From Okeania sp. SIO1I7 (GTDB taxonomy: Bacteria; Cyanobacteriota; Cyanobacteriia; Cyanobacteriales; Microcoleaceae): a DNA stretch of 64,000 nucleotides. Below, piece after piece: positions 16,983 to 25,446 of the stretch; position 1 is the stretch's first letter; each line of letters starts with the position of its first letter. Under the pieces are notes generated by a model. That model did not search any database and had not been told where the DNA came from. It worked only from the letters and a program-made list of their open reading frames with translations. The stretch covers positions 248,001 through 312,000 of the forward strand of contig JAAHGF010000001.1 of assembly GCA_010672585.1 (NCBI GenBank), read 5' to 3'. The position numbers were made by a program, and so were the translations under genes.

Positions 16983-17242
16983 AGAGGTTGTCTGAGAAGT
17001 CTCATTTGCTACATCAAAGCCCCCTAAATACCCTAAAATTGGGGGACTAGAGCAAGCAAATTGACTCTTGTTCCCCCCAGAATTGGGGGGCTAGGGGGCA
17101 AAATTCAGTATTAAACAACTTTGCCCCCGCGCATCCCCCAAAATTGGGGGACTAGAGCAAGCAAATTGATTCTTGTTCCCCCCAGAATTGGGGGGGCTAG
17201 GGGGGCAAAATTCAGTATTAAACAACTTTTCAGATATCCTCT
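16983..17242. mobile_element. MITE, AGAGG(T/A)T(G/A)TCTGA family, copy 1
   Basis: Left end AGAGGTTGTCTGAGAAGT and right end, in reverse, AGAGGATATCTGAAAAGT are imperfect terminal inverted repeats. The interior is rich in GGGGG/CCCCC and contains an internal tandem duplication of about 100 bases (around 17040-17130 and 17150-17230). Copies lie at 19457-19672, 60734-60886, 61592-61925 and a truncated one at 55379-55569. Bases 17285-17377 are a CTTCTTCC microsatellite reaching the amylase gene's stop. Confidence 0.75.
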
Positions 17243-17377
17243 TAATTAAGATTCAAAAACACTCATATTTTCAATTTCTTCATTAAATTTAACTTCTTCC
17301 CTCTTCCTTCTTCCTTCTTCAATAATCACCAGCTAAAAATTAAACTTCTTCCTTCTTCCCTCTTCCTTCTTCCTTCT

Positions 17378-19249
17378 TCAATACGCCCAATTATCTTGCC
17401 ATTTAACTGTACCTTCTTCAGCTAATAACCATTGTCGAGAAACTAAATTTTCTCGCTGTGGAATTTCAGTTTCATTTCCATTTTCATCCCGGTAAACAAT
17501 TGCATATTTATAAGCAATTACTTTTCCTGCACTTTCATTAAAGGGAATTTCATTAAACCAAGTATTAGAATTTATATATTCTAATTGGTAAGCTTTACTA
17601 ATATCCCAATTCCCCAATTCAGGACAATCTCCTGTTACTACTATTGCCTCTCCAGGATTAGTTGAAACTCCATTTAATTGTGCTCGGACGATTACTTTTC
17701 CCTTGACGCGATCGCCTAAATAATTAATTACAATCATGTCTTGTACGCCCAGTTCTAAATTATGTAATGCGCCATCTTTTACCTCAAAAAATCGCTTTGT
17801 TAAAATACAAATATATTCTCCATCTTCCAAATCAGTTTCTACCCGTTCTATTGTTACTGGATTACCTCGATTAATTGCTACAAAACAACGATAATCTCGG
17901 TAACATCGCACATAACAATAAACATCCTCAGTAATATATTTTTGCCACTGACTTCCCAGAGAAACAGCCGGATTAATTCGACGTACTTTTGATAATAATT
18001 GAACATCCCGATAAATTGGTGTATCTGTATCCCACTTTTCCATCATCGGGCGATTATAAGGTTCTTCCCCACCGTCTGTATCATTATAAAGATACTGTTC
18101 TGTACCATAATAAATGCAGGGAATACCACGAGAAGTCATAATTAAATTAATAGCTAATCTCAAAATTCCTGGGTCTGGATTCAAGTTTTGAAATCTCGGT
18201 ATATCGTGGTTATCAACAAAAGTTACAAGTTCACTAGCGCTATTATAAACATTATCTTTGTCTAATACTTCTTGAATAATATGAAATCCTCCCGGTTCAC
18301 ATTTTCCTAAAGCGCGTCGAATTGCCACACAAAAACCAAAGTCTAACATTGACATTCCAGACTTATTGGCAAATTCCTGAGATGCAGCATCATAAGGTCC
18401 GCTAAAAATCCATTCCCCAAACACAAATACTGAAGGTTTATGACTTTTAATATCAGCATAAAATTCTTGCCAAAACCATAATGGCATATGTTTAATTGTA
18501 TCTATTCGTAGGGCATCTACTCCACGGTCTAACCATAATTTAATTGCTGATTTAATATAATCTCTATAGTCAGAATTATTTTCATTAAAATCTGCTAATC
18601 CTCCCAATTCTTTATTTTCAACTTGCCATTTTTCATCCCAATTTTCTACTTCGCCATAATGGTGATACCAGTCGCTAATATCGTTATGAAAATCAGCTAT
18701 TAAAACTCCATCATCAAATAACTGACCTTTCTTACCACCTGCATCTGGACTACTATGATTACACACAATATCCAAGATTATTTTTATTCCTAAATTATGA
18801 GCTGCTTTTACTAATTTGTCGAAAACTGTTTCCTGATTTTTTACTAAAGAAATCTCATCATCTTTATCTACTAAACGAGGATTTAGCCTTTTAAAATCTT
18901 TCGCCCAGTAGCCATGAATGGGAGCCATTTCAAATAGTTCTTCTTCTATTTGTTCAAATAAAGGAGTCATCCAAATAGCAGTAATTCCCATATTTTTGAG
19001 ATAGTTTAGTTTATCAATTATTCCCTGTAAATCTCCACCCCAATATAAACCCCATTTTTCTTTATTTGGGTCATATAATTTAGGGTTTGGACCTTCATTA
19101 TTCCTGGGGTCTCCATCAAAAAAGCGGTCTACGATAATGAAATATATTGTTTCTTGACGAAACTCTATGGAACGAGTGAAAAGAAATTCAAAGTCGTTGT
19201 TGGTGTTATGTTGGCTGTTAATTGTTTGATTTGTAGAATCTTTTGGCAT
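17378..19249 (-). CDS. GH13 alpha-amylase/CGTase-like enzyme with C-terminal CBM20
   Basis: A 623-residue GH13 enzyme. The four conserved regions are visible: DIVCNH (160-165), DALRIDTIKH (nucleophile D250), FVFGEW (acid/base E279) and FVDNHD (D349). The region near ALRIDTIKHMP resembles cyclodextrin glucanotransferase-type members. A C-domain follows, and then a starch-binding CBM20 from about residue 525 (VRAQLNGVSTNPGEAIVVTG, PELGNWD, and a Trp-rich end). There is no signal peptide, so it is probably intracellular, acting on storage glucan or maltodextrins. The acarbose-type IPT domain of true CGTases seems to be missing, so alpha-amylase or maltogenic activity is as likely as cyclisation. 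The gene is monocistronic between two MITEs. Confidence 0.88.
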   Translation of the reverse strand: MPKDSTNQTINSQHNTNNDFEFLFTRSIEFRQETIYFIIVDRFFDGDPRNNEGPNPKLYDPNKEKWGLYWGGDLQGIIDKLNYLKNMGITAIWMTPLFEQIEEELFEMAPIHGYWAKDFKRLNPRLVDKDDEISLVKNQETVFDKLVKAAHNLGIKIILDIVCNHSSPDAGGKKGQLFDDGVLIADFHNDISDWYHHYGEVENWDEKWQVENKELGGLADFNENNSDYRDYIKSAIKLWLDRGVDALRIDTIKHMPLWFWQEFYADIKSHKPSVFVFGEWIFSGPYDAASQEFANKSGMSMLDFGFCVAIRRALGKCEPGGFHIIQEVLDKDNVYNSASELVTFVDNHDIPRFQNLNPDPGILRLAINLIMTSRGIPCIYYGTEQYLYNDTDGGEEPYNRPMMEKWDTDTPIYRDVQLLSKVRRINPAVSLGSQWQKYITEDVYCYVRCYRDYRCFVAINRGNPVTIERVETDLEDGEYICILTKRFFEVKDGALHNLELGVQDMIVINYLGDRVKGKVIVRAQLNGVSTNPGEAIVVTGDCPELGNWDISKAYQLEYINSNTWFNEIPFNESAGKVIAYKYAIVYRDENGNETEIPQRENLVSRQWLLAEEGTVKWQDNWAY

Positions 19250-19456
19250 TTTTGAGTTCTGCTTTAGTGGAGATTATTTTGGTTTATTATTGAAATACCA
19301 ATTTTATAGCAGAAGTAACATAATGTCCGGTTGAATACTTATACTTTGAAAAAAGGAAGGCAGAGGGCAGAAAGCAGAAGAGAAAGAAAGGTTCAAAGGG
19401 AGAAGATTTTTTATCACTAATTATTAAGCTTTCACTGATGCAATAGAAAATTTGTA

Positions 19457-19672
19457 AGAGGATATCTGAAAAGTTTTTTGATACTGAATTTTGCCCCCCG
19501 AGCAAGCCAAGTTTGGGGGGAACAAGAGTCAATTTCCTTCTAAAAGTCCCCCAATTTTATCCCCCTCCCGTCCCCCGAAGATCGGGGGAAGCCAGATGTT
19601 GCTACGCTTTTTGTTGAATGGGGGATGCGCGGGGGCTTTAATGTAGCAAATGGGACTTCTCAGACAACCTTT
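19457..19672. mobile_element. MITE, AGAGG(T/A)T(G/A)TCTGA family, copy 2
   Basis: Starts AGAGGATATCTGAAAAGT and ends ACTTCTCAGACAACCTTT, the inverse orientation to copy 1. The interior carries GGGGGGAACAAGAGTCAATT and CCCCCTCCCGTCCCC runs. A CTTCTTCC microsatellite (19690-19755) follows. The stretch from 19250 to 19456 contains no recognisable gene. Confidence 0.75.
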
Positions 19673-19756
19673 TAGGCATTACCCTGCTACCAATAGCTTC
19701 TTCCCTCTTCCTTCTTATTTCTCCCTTCTTCCTTCTTCCTTCTTCCCTCTTCCTTC

Positions 19757-19977
19757 TTACCGACTCCAATCTTCAACTTCATACAAAAAACGAGTTCCAC
19801 CAATTAATTTCCGATTCACTGACGTACTCTGAACAAACACCACATATTTCTCCAAATTATTAGGTTTAATTCGCACTGTTGTATCATGAGGCAAACCTAA
19901 AATTTCTCGCGCTGATTCTCCCTCAAATAAATCTCCCGTTGTTCGATCCATTAAAATAATTTCTTTTTTCCCTTGAA
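19757..19977 (-). pseudogene. Duplicated 3' fragment of the VWA-domain gene
   Basis: About 218 bases repeat, with a handful of changes, the last 218 bases of the neighbouring VWA gene (20021-20241). The fragment still reads as 64 residues beginning MDRTTGDLFEGESAREI and ending YEVEDWSR, but it has no start region of its own: similarity breaks at CCCTTGAA and runs into AAGGAGAGG and AATTATT repeats. It is best explained as a tandem duplication of the gene's tail later separated by repeat DNA, rather than as a gene. Confidence 0.85.
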
Positions 19978-20020
19978 AGGAGAGGTAATTATTAATTATT
20001 AATTATTAATTATTAATTAT

Positions 20021-21082
20021 TTAACGACTCCAATCTTCAACTTCATACAAAAAACGAGTTCCACCAATTAATTTCCGATTCACGGACGTACTCTGAACAA
20101 ATACCACATATTTCTCCAAATTGTTAGGTTTAATTCGCACCGTTGTACCATGAGGCAGACCTAAAATTTCTCGCGCTGATTCTCCCTCAAATAAATCTCC
20201 CGTTGCTCGATCCATTAAAATAATTTCCTTTTTCCCTTGAATAGTTTCGGTCTTCGTAAATTCATAAAAGCCACGCCCTTTATTAAAAGTTAAACCATTT
20301 TCTAGAACAAAATTTTTAATCGGTTTATTCTCATCCACTTCTAAAACTTGGAACCTTCCCGGCGTAACAACTCGCAAATCTGCTGACTCATAAATACTCA
20401 TTTTTTCTCGATTTAACATGGTATTAAAAATTTGATTTAAACCACGATTCATTCGCCCCATATCTACAATTTCTTGTTCATAAATTTGCAGTTCTTCATC
20501 TGAATATTGTTGATAACAAACTGCTAAAAATAAATCATTAATATAAGCAAATTGGTCTAACTTGATATGAAATCCACCTGATTTTTCTGCCAATTCTTGA
20601 TAAAACATAGTGGCATGGCGACGATTTAAGGCTTGTACCCCATAAATTGTAATTCCCATATCTGATAATTTATTCACTTCTTCTCGCCAATTTAACTTCA
20701 GAGAATTTTGACTTGGTGGATGAGGAATATCGTCTCCAATTAATACTAAAGATTTGGTAGCTTTCCGAGTCCAAGCAAAAGATTGAGCTTGATGCAATAC
20801 TAATTCATAACATTCTGGCGCGTCTCCACCACCTGTCTTTCCTACCCTTTCTACAAAGTTACAAATAGCATCGATATTTTGGGATAATTCTAATCGTTTT
20901 GTCACATAAGTAGAGTGGCGATCGCAATAATCTCCATGAGCAATAATTCCAATCCGAATACCAGGAATTTCTGACATTAATCGAGTTACTGTATTTTGGA
21001 TTTTTCGGCGTACTTGAGTTAGGCAAGGATACATACTGCCAGTTGTGTCAAAGCTGAATACTACTTCTATATTATTAGTCAT
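20021..21082 (-). CDS. Von Willebrand factor type A domain protein
   Basis: A 353-residue soluble protein. Residues 5-200 form a VWA domain with the metal-ion-dependent adhesion motif FDTTGS (D12, T14?, S16 region) and later GGGDAPECYE and LVLIGDD, consistent with a complete metal site. Residues 230-353 are a separate domain of unknown function that is beta-rich (ILMDRATGDLFEGESAREIL, TRFLYEVEDWSR). A GGAG ribosome site lies just before the ATG. It has no signal peptide, so it is cytoplasmic. VWA proteins of this kind often work with AAA or MoxR ATPases or in stress complexes, but no such partner is nearby. The 3' end is duplicated at 19757-19977. I do not assign a function beyond the fold. 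Confidence 0.8.
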   Translation of the reverse strand: MTNNIEVVFSFDTTGSMYPCLTQVRRKIQNTVTRLMSEIPGIRIGIIAHGDYCDRHSTYVTKRLELSQNIDAICNFVERVGKTGGGDAPECYELVLHQAQSFAWTRKATKSLVLIGDDIPHPPSQNSLKLNWREEVNKLSDMGITIYGVQALNRRHATMFYQELAEKSGGFHIKLDQFAYINDLFLAVCYQQYSDEELQIYEQEIVDMGRMNRGLNQIFNTMLNREKMSIYESADLRVVTPGRFQVLEVDENKPIKNFVLENGLTFNKGRGFYEFTKTETIQGKKEIILMDRATGDLFEGESAREILGLPHGTTVRIKPNNLEKYVVFVQSTSVNRKLIGGTRFLYEVEDWSR

Positions 21083-21407
21083 TTTTTTTCTCCAATTTTT
21101 GACAAAAATTCCACAGAAAATCCCTCGGTTTCAGCTTAGAAATTAGCTGCTATGGCGCTGTGCGGAGGCAACGGGCAACAGCTCCGAAAGGCAAAAGGCA
21201 ACCCACCCCTAACCCCTGGGGAATAAAAAACCGATAATATAAGACTTTTAGCTACTGGACAGTTCTTGTAATTTGTAAATATGCCAGCGCACATTGCTAT
21301 ATCAATTAGATAAATTAGTCAGGTTTGAAAGCTTTCTTTTGTGTCTTATAGCAGGGAATAGGGGAAAAACATTTCCCTATCTGAAGTTCACCATCAGTTT
21401 ATGTTCT

Positions 21408-21500
21408 CAGGACTTACGCACAGACACTAAATCAAGTGAGGGTAAATGATCATTCTTCCCCTACATATGGCGTTTTCAACGTTAATTTGCGTAAGTCCTG
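21408..21500. mobile_element. MITE, CAGGACTTACGC family, copy 2
   Basis: A 93-base element bounded by CAGGACTTACGCA and TGCGTAAGTCCTG, with a 5-base target duplication GTTCT at 21403-21407 and 21501-21505. Its interior differs from the 91-base copies. Confidence 0.88.
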
Positions 21501-21534
21501 GTTCTAAGCAACTTGTTCCTTGCTGTATATTTAT

Positions 21535-21625
21535 CAGGACTTACGCAAAGACACTATGTATAGAGTCCAGTAACTATTGGACAATAGTTACAACTACTAT
21601 ATATAGCGTATCTGGGTAAGTCCTA
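21535..21625. mobile_element. MITE, CAGGACTTACGC family, copy 3
   Basis: A 91-base element nearly identical to 5486-5576, with target duplication TTTAT at 21530-21534 and 21626-21630. It lies only 34 bases after copy 2 in the gap before dprA. Confidence 0.88.
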
Positions 21626-21802
21626 TTTATATTTTAATCAATGTTGAACAAAACGTCAATAGTAAATTGAAGAAAAAATCAATCAAATATTTTTTAGATT
21701 CTAGACAAAGCCAGATTTTTCCTTCTGCCTTTTGCTATAAATGCTGGGAGAGCGGGAACCCCTAAAATAAGTTTACAGCGGTTTTAATTTGGGTAGACCA
21801 CA

Positions 21803-21830
21803 GTAGGGACGTTCCATGGAACGTCCCTAC
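21803..21830. repeat. 28-bp perfect palindrome upstream of dprA
   Basis: The half-site GTAGGGACGTTCCA is followed directly by its exact complement, giving a 28-base perfect palindrome 79 bases before the dprA start. The adjoining GTAGACCACAG and AAAACCGC words match, in reverse, 34740-34775, so the palindrome belongs to a dispersed repeat. It could also act as a hairpin in RNA. The 21083-21407 stretch has no other recognised signal. Confidence 0.7.
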
Positions 21831-21909
21831 AGGGTTTTTGTTTGTGAAGATGTAGTTCATCAACTTGAAAAGCGCTGTAGAAACAACCATTGCTCAAGAG
21901 GAGAAATAA

Positions 21910-23052
21910 TTGATAGAAGAACGTGCCTACTGGCTGGCATGGGCCAAAATCAGTGGTATAGGTCCAATTGCTCTACAACGCCTCAAACAACAATTCGAGA
22001 CTTTGGCAATAGCTTGGACGGCCAGCCCCAAAGAATTAGGCCAAGTGCCAGGATTTGGCCGTCAGAAGATAGAGAAAGTAGTGGAAGAGCGATCGCGACT
22101 CGACCCAAAACAACTGATAGAAGAACACACGGCGAAAAATCCTTATTTCTGGACTCCGACAGACTCAGACTATCCACGCCTTTTGCAAGAAATTCCGACA
22201 CCGCCAGCTCTGCTGTATTATCGAGGTATAGTTGACTCCCAAGAAATTCTAGGTATTACTCCGACGGTAGGAATAGTCGGCACTCGCTACCCCACTGAAT
22301 ATGGTCGTCGTTGGACGAGGAAAGTAAGTTCGACTTTGGCAAAAAGTGGATTTACTATTGTTTCTGGACTAGCTATGGGAATTGATACTGAGGCGCATAG
22401 TGCTTGTTTAGAAGCAGGGGGGCGAACAATTGCTGTTTTTGGAAACGGGGTTGATATGGTTTATCCCAGGGAAAATAAAAGTTTAGCTGAACAAGTCGTT
22501 AAACAGGGGTTAGTTGTTAGTGAATATCCGGCAGGTACGAGACCAAATTCTAAACATTTTCCCCAACGTAACAGAATTATTGCAGGATTAAGTAGGGCAG
22601 TTTTAGTGATGGAAGCTCCTCAAAGATCGGGTGCTTTAATTACTGCAGATATGGCAAATGAATTTTGTCGAGATGTGTATGTTTTACCTGCTCGTTTAGA
22701 TGACGAAAAATCTCATGGTTGTTTGCAGTTAATTAATCATGGTGCAGAGGTAATTCCGATTACTATGGATAAGTTATTAGAAATGTTAGGAGCAATACCA
22801 CCATTAGATATTGATGTGGTAGAATCTCCCGAACAATTATCTTTATTTGAGGAGAAAGATCGGGATTCTATTCCAGATTTAGAACCTCTTTTAGCCAAGG
22901 TTTTTCAACATATTTCTACTGAAGCTATTCCTGTAGATTTAGTTGTTCAAAAAACTGGTTTATCACCAGCAGATGTTTCTAGTTCTTTATTACAGTTAGA
23001 GTTATTAGGATTAGTTACTCAGTTACCAGGAATGCGTTATCAAAAAAATTAA
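21910..23052 (+). CDS. dprA: DNA-processing protein DprA
   Basis: A full-length DprA (380 aa). It has an N-terminal helix-hairpin-helix region (ISGIGPIALQRLKQ, VPGFGRQKIE), the Rossmann-like DprA core with GIVGTRYPTEYG, SGLAMGIDTEAH, FGNGVDMVYPREN and RSGALITADMA, and a C-terminal winged-helix domain (residues about 315-380). DprA protects incoming single-stranded DNA and loads RecA during natural transformation; cyanobacteria commonly keep it. The start is a TTG at 21910 preceded by AGAGGAG at a good distance, and no ATG in the same frame gives the family N-terminus. The gene is alone, with two MITEs and a palindrome upstream. Several GCGATCGC-type sites lie within it. Confidence 0.95.
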   Translation: MIEERAYWLAWAKISGIGPIALQRLKQQFETLAIAWTASPKELGQVPGFGRQKIEKVVEERSRLDPKQLIEEHTAKNPYFWTPTDSDYPRLLQEIPTPPALLYYRGIVDSQEILGITPTVGIVGTRYPTEYGRRWTRKVSSTLAKSGFTIVSGLAMGIDTEAHSACLEAGGRTIAVFGNGVDMVYPRENKSLAEQVVKQGLVVSEYPAGTRPNSKHFPQRNRIIAGLSRAVLVMEAPQRSGALITADMANEFCRDVYVLPARLDDEKSHGCLQLINHGAEVIPITMDKLLEMLGAIPPLDIDVVESPEQLSLFEEKDRDSIPDLEPLLAKVFQHISTEAIPVDLVVQKTGLSPADVSSSLLQLELLGLVTQLPGMRYQKN

Positions 23053-23315
23053 TATAGCAGGGTATAGGGTATAGGGAAAAGTGGGAAAAAATCGGACTGT
23101 ATTTGATTCATTATCAGTTTATGTTCTAACCAAATCGTTCTTTACTATAGTTGCTTCAACAGCATTTGACCTTATTCTTAGATATTTCTTGATTATCTGA
23201 AATTTATATTGCTTACTATAGATTTATTTTCATAAGTAAAGCCAATCTAAATCTTTCTGAAACAACGATGAAAAGCAGGGAATAGTCTGTAGTATTAATC
23301 ATGGTATTTCATCTT

Positions 23316-23477
23316 ATATCATGTCCGGATAATTAGTGATAAAAAAACTTTCTCCTTTTTCTCCTTTTCCTCCTCCTCTTCTTCTTTCTTCTTGCTTCTT
23401 TATTCCCTCCTGACTCCTGACTCCTGACTCCTGATTCCTCAGTCATTTATTTATCAGTATTCAAGCGGACATGATAT
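23316..23477. mobile_element. Inverted-repeat element, ATATCATGTCCG family
   Basis: A 162-base element with 12-base perfect terminal inverted repeats (ATATCATGTCCG and CGGACATGATAT). The left part continues GATAATTAGTGATAAAAAAA and the centre holds CTTTCTCC and GACTCCT runs. Relatives occur at 36195-36365, 47975-48105, 51722-52043 and 51789-51933, with half copies at 37903, 54531, 59483 and 60712. Confidence 0.75.
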
Positions 23478-23528
23478 TATTTATTATTATTTATAGTAAT
23501 CAATAAATAGGTTAGGACATAGACTGAT

Positions 23529-23585
23529 ATAGCGCTACACTTACAACCCAAATTTATTGTCCTAACCAAAAGATGTAGTGCTATA
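23529..23585. repeat. Short inverted repeat, TATAGCGCTACA ends
   Basis: A 57-base stretch with ends TATAGCGCTACA and TGTAGTGCTATA. Similar ends bound 15462-15555 and occur twice at 46438-46510. Possibly a minimal mobile element or an RNA hairpin. Confidence 0.55.
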
Positions 23586-23833
23586 CAGCAGATTCAATCT
23601 TTGTGAAATACACCCATAGCGAGCAAGATACTCGCACTACAAATATTTAATTGTTAATATCTATACTTCTTATGCGAGGAATTTGCTGTAACGATTTTTA
23701 GACACTTTTCACTGTTGCCTTTTCCCTGCTATATTTTGTGCAACTTCTGCCTTTTTTACTCAAGCTTGATGTTGAATATCAAATGATTACTAATTTTTTT
23801 CCTCTTCCTTCTTCCTTCTTATTTTTTCCTTCT

Positions 23834-24105
23834 GAATAATGAATAAATTTTTACTTCTTATTTCTTATTTCTTCCCTCTTCCTTCTTATTTCTTATTTTT
23901 TCCTTCTGAATAATGACTAAATTTTTACTTCTTATTTCTTATTTCTTCCCTCTTCCTTCTTATTTCTTATTTTTTCCTTCTGAATAATGACTAAATTTTT
24001 ACTTCTTATTTCTTCCCTCTTATTTCTTATTTCTGAATAATGACTTCTGACTTCTTCCTTCTTATTTCTTCCTTCTGAATAATGACTAAATTTTTACTTC
24101 TTCCT
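23834..24105 (+). repeat. 74-bp tandem repeat of GAATAATGA and CTTCTT tracts
   Basis: GAATAATGA recurs at 23834, 23908 and 23982 (exact 74-base period), then at 24035 and 24077 with shortened spacers of CTTATTTCTT. Each full unit contains ATGACTAAATTTTTACTTC or a close variant. The last unit provides the start codon of the next gene. Confidence 0.85.
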
Positions 24106-24612
24106 TCTTCCCTCTTATTTCTTATTTCTGACTTCTTCCTTCTTCCTTCTTTCCTCTTCCTTCTTAGCGCAACTGCCACACCGAAAATTATTTTTCCCAC
24201 CTGTCCTAGAAATGAAATTTCTCAACTACCTAAACCTCCTTTATCTCAAACTCAACCAAGTATTCCTAGTCTGTGGTTAACTCAAGATTATTTTGGTGAA
24301 GAACTTATTTATACTTGGTTTGTTGACCCCGATGATACTTCGGTAATTTTGGTAGTCAGAAAATTAATTTGGGATAAAAAAGGCTACCTAGAGCGTTATA
24401 AATTTATTAACCATTTTGGCAATGTAGCTAGACAATATGGCTATAACTTACAAGTATGCGAACCTCGTAATAAAAAACCAATTGCTGCCTATTTTTGTGA
24501 CTTTGAAAATGCGCCATTAAATTGTAATGTAGAAATTGATTATAGATTTGGTAGAAGTTTATTTAGTTCCCCTAAAGACTTTACATTTATTACTACTACT
24601 AAAGAAGAATAG
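24082..24612 (+). CDS. Secreted hypothetical protein with a microsatellite-encoded N-terminus
   Basis: A 176-residue frame. The first 30 residues (Leu/Phe/Ser/Pro-rich, ending FLFLLSATA) are encoded by the CTTCTTCC/CTTATTTC repeat and by chance form a hydrophobic stretch resembling a signal peptide with an ATA cleavage-like site. Residues 33-176 are ordinary coding sequence with no recognised domain; WFVDPDDTSVILVVRKLIWD and three Cys are notable. The ATG lies in the final copy of the 74-base repeat. The mature part probably belongs to a small cyanobacterial family, and the repeat may have replaced its original 5' end. Whether it is expressed from this start is uncertain. No neighbours hint at function. 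Confidence 0.55.
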   Translation: MTKFLLLPSSLLFLISDFFLLPSFLFLLSATATPKIIFPTCPRNEISQLPKPPLSQTQPSIPSLWLTQDYFGEELIYTWFVDPDDTSVILVVRKLIWDKKGYLERYKFINHFGNVARQYGYNLQVCEPRNKKPIAAYFCDFENAPLNCNVEIDYRFGRSLFSSPKDFTFITTTKEE

Positions 24613-24639
24613 ATAATACCAAATCCGGTAGCATCGGTG

Positions 24640-24692
24640 TAATTAGATGGGGAGATGGGGAGATGGGGAGATGGGGAGATGGGGAGATGAGG
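24640..24692. repeat. GGGGAGAT octamer tandem run
   Basis: About five ATGGGGAG units follow the preceding gene. The complementary motif CTCCCCAT is tandemly repeated at 14343-14377. Confidence 0.8.
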
Positions 24693-24792
24693 AAATATTT
24701 GGTAATCGTTGAAGATGGAACATTTTTTTTTACCGAATTAAACGGATTTGATATAATACCAATTATTCAAAGTTTTGCCACATATCATAATT

Positions 24793-24899
24793 TATAGCGG
24801 TTTTCATTAACATAGAATACAACTATAATTCTGAAACTTATTAAACTTTAGGTATATCTATAATTTTTACTGTAGTCTACCTTTGTGAAAATCGCTATA
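24793..24899. repeat. 107-bp inverted-repeat element
   Basis: Ends TATAGCGGTTTTCA and TGAAAATCGCTATA are inverted repeats with one mismatch. A partial, reversed copy lies at 3436-3496. From 24900 to 25446 there is no gene; a palindromic GCAGCATTCCGCAGGAAATG unit sits at 25421-25439 just before the next gene's end. Confidence 0.65.
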
Positions 24900-25446
24900 A
24901 AATCTTTTTCTCATTCCTTATTCTGTATTTCCTAATCAACTTAATTAGGACTTGCACTCATAAAGCTAAAAGTCAGGTATAGTTAAAATAATTGAGCTTT
25001 TTATATTCAATTTATCTCCTAAGTTATTGGCTAGTTTTGCATCAATTTACTGAATTTTTCTGCTGAAATTCAAGAAAATTTATTCACATAAAATGGCGAA
25101 ACCATTGTCTGTTCCCCCATCTCCGCGTCTGGTGCGTCTGGTGCGTCTCCCTGTCTTACACCCACCAACCAATTTTTTCAGCAGACCCTAATTATTAGTA
25201 GGATAAGTAGAGCAAATTAAAGCCAATCAATTACATCTTAATTTTGGGTTTATTCTGTGGATAAGCGGAGCGAATATTCTTCAACCCAACCTACATTTAT
25301 TTTACCTTTAATGTAAGCATTCAGCTATTAACGGTCAGCTCTCAGTTTTTTAATGAATTAAGGGGTGGTCTTTTGCCCATATTTTAATTCTATAAAGCTG
25401 AATGCTGACCGCTGTTTGCGCAGCATTCCGCAGGAAATGCTTACCC

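Noticed and set aside
21816-22235. A 139-codon frame overlapping the start of dprA
   Set aside because: It is in a different frame from dprA, starts inside the palindrome and has no recognisable domain.
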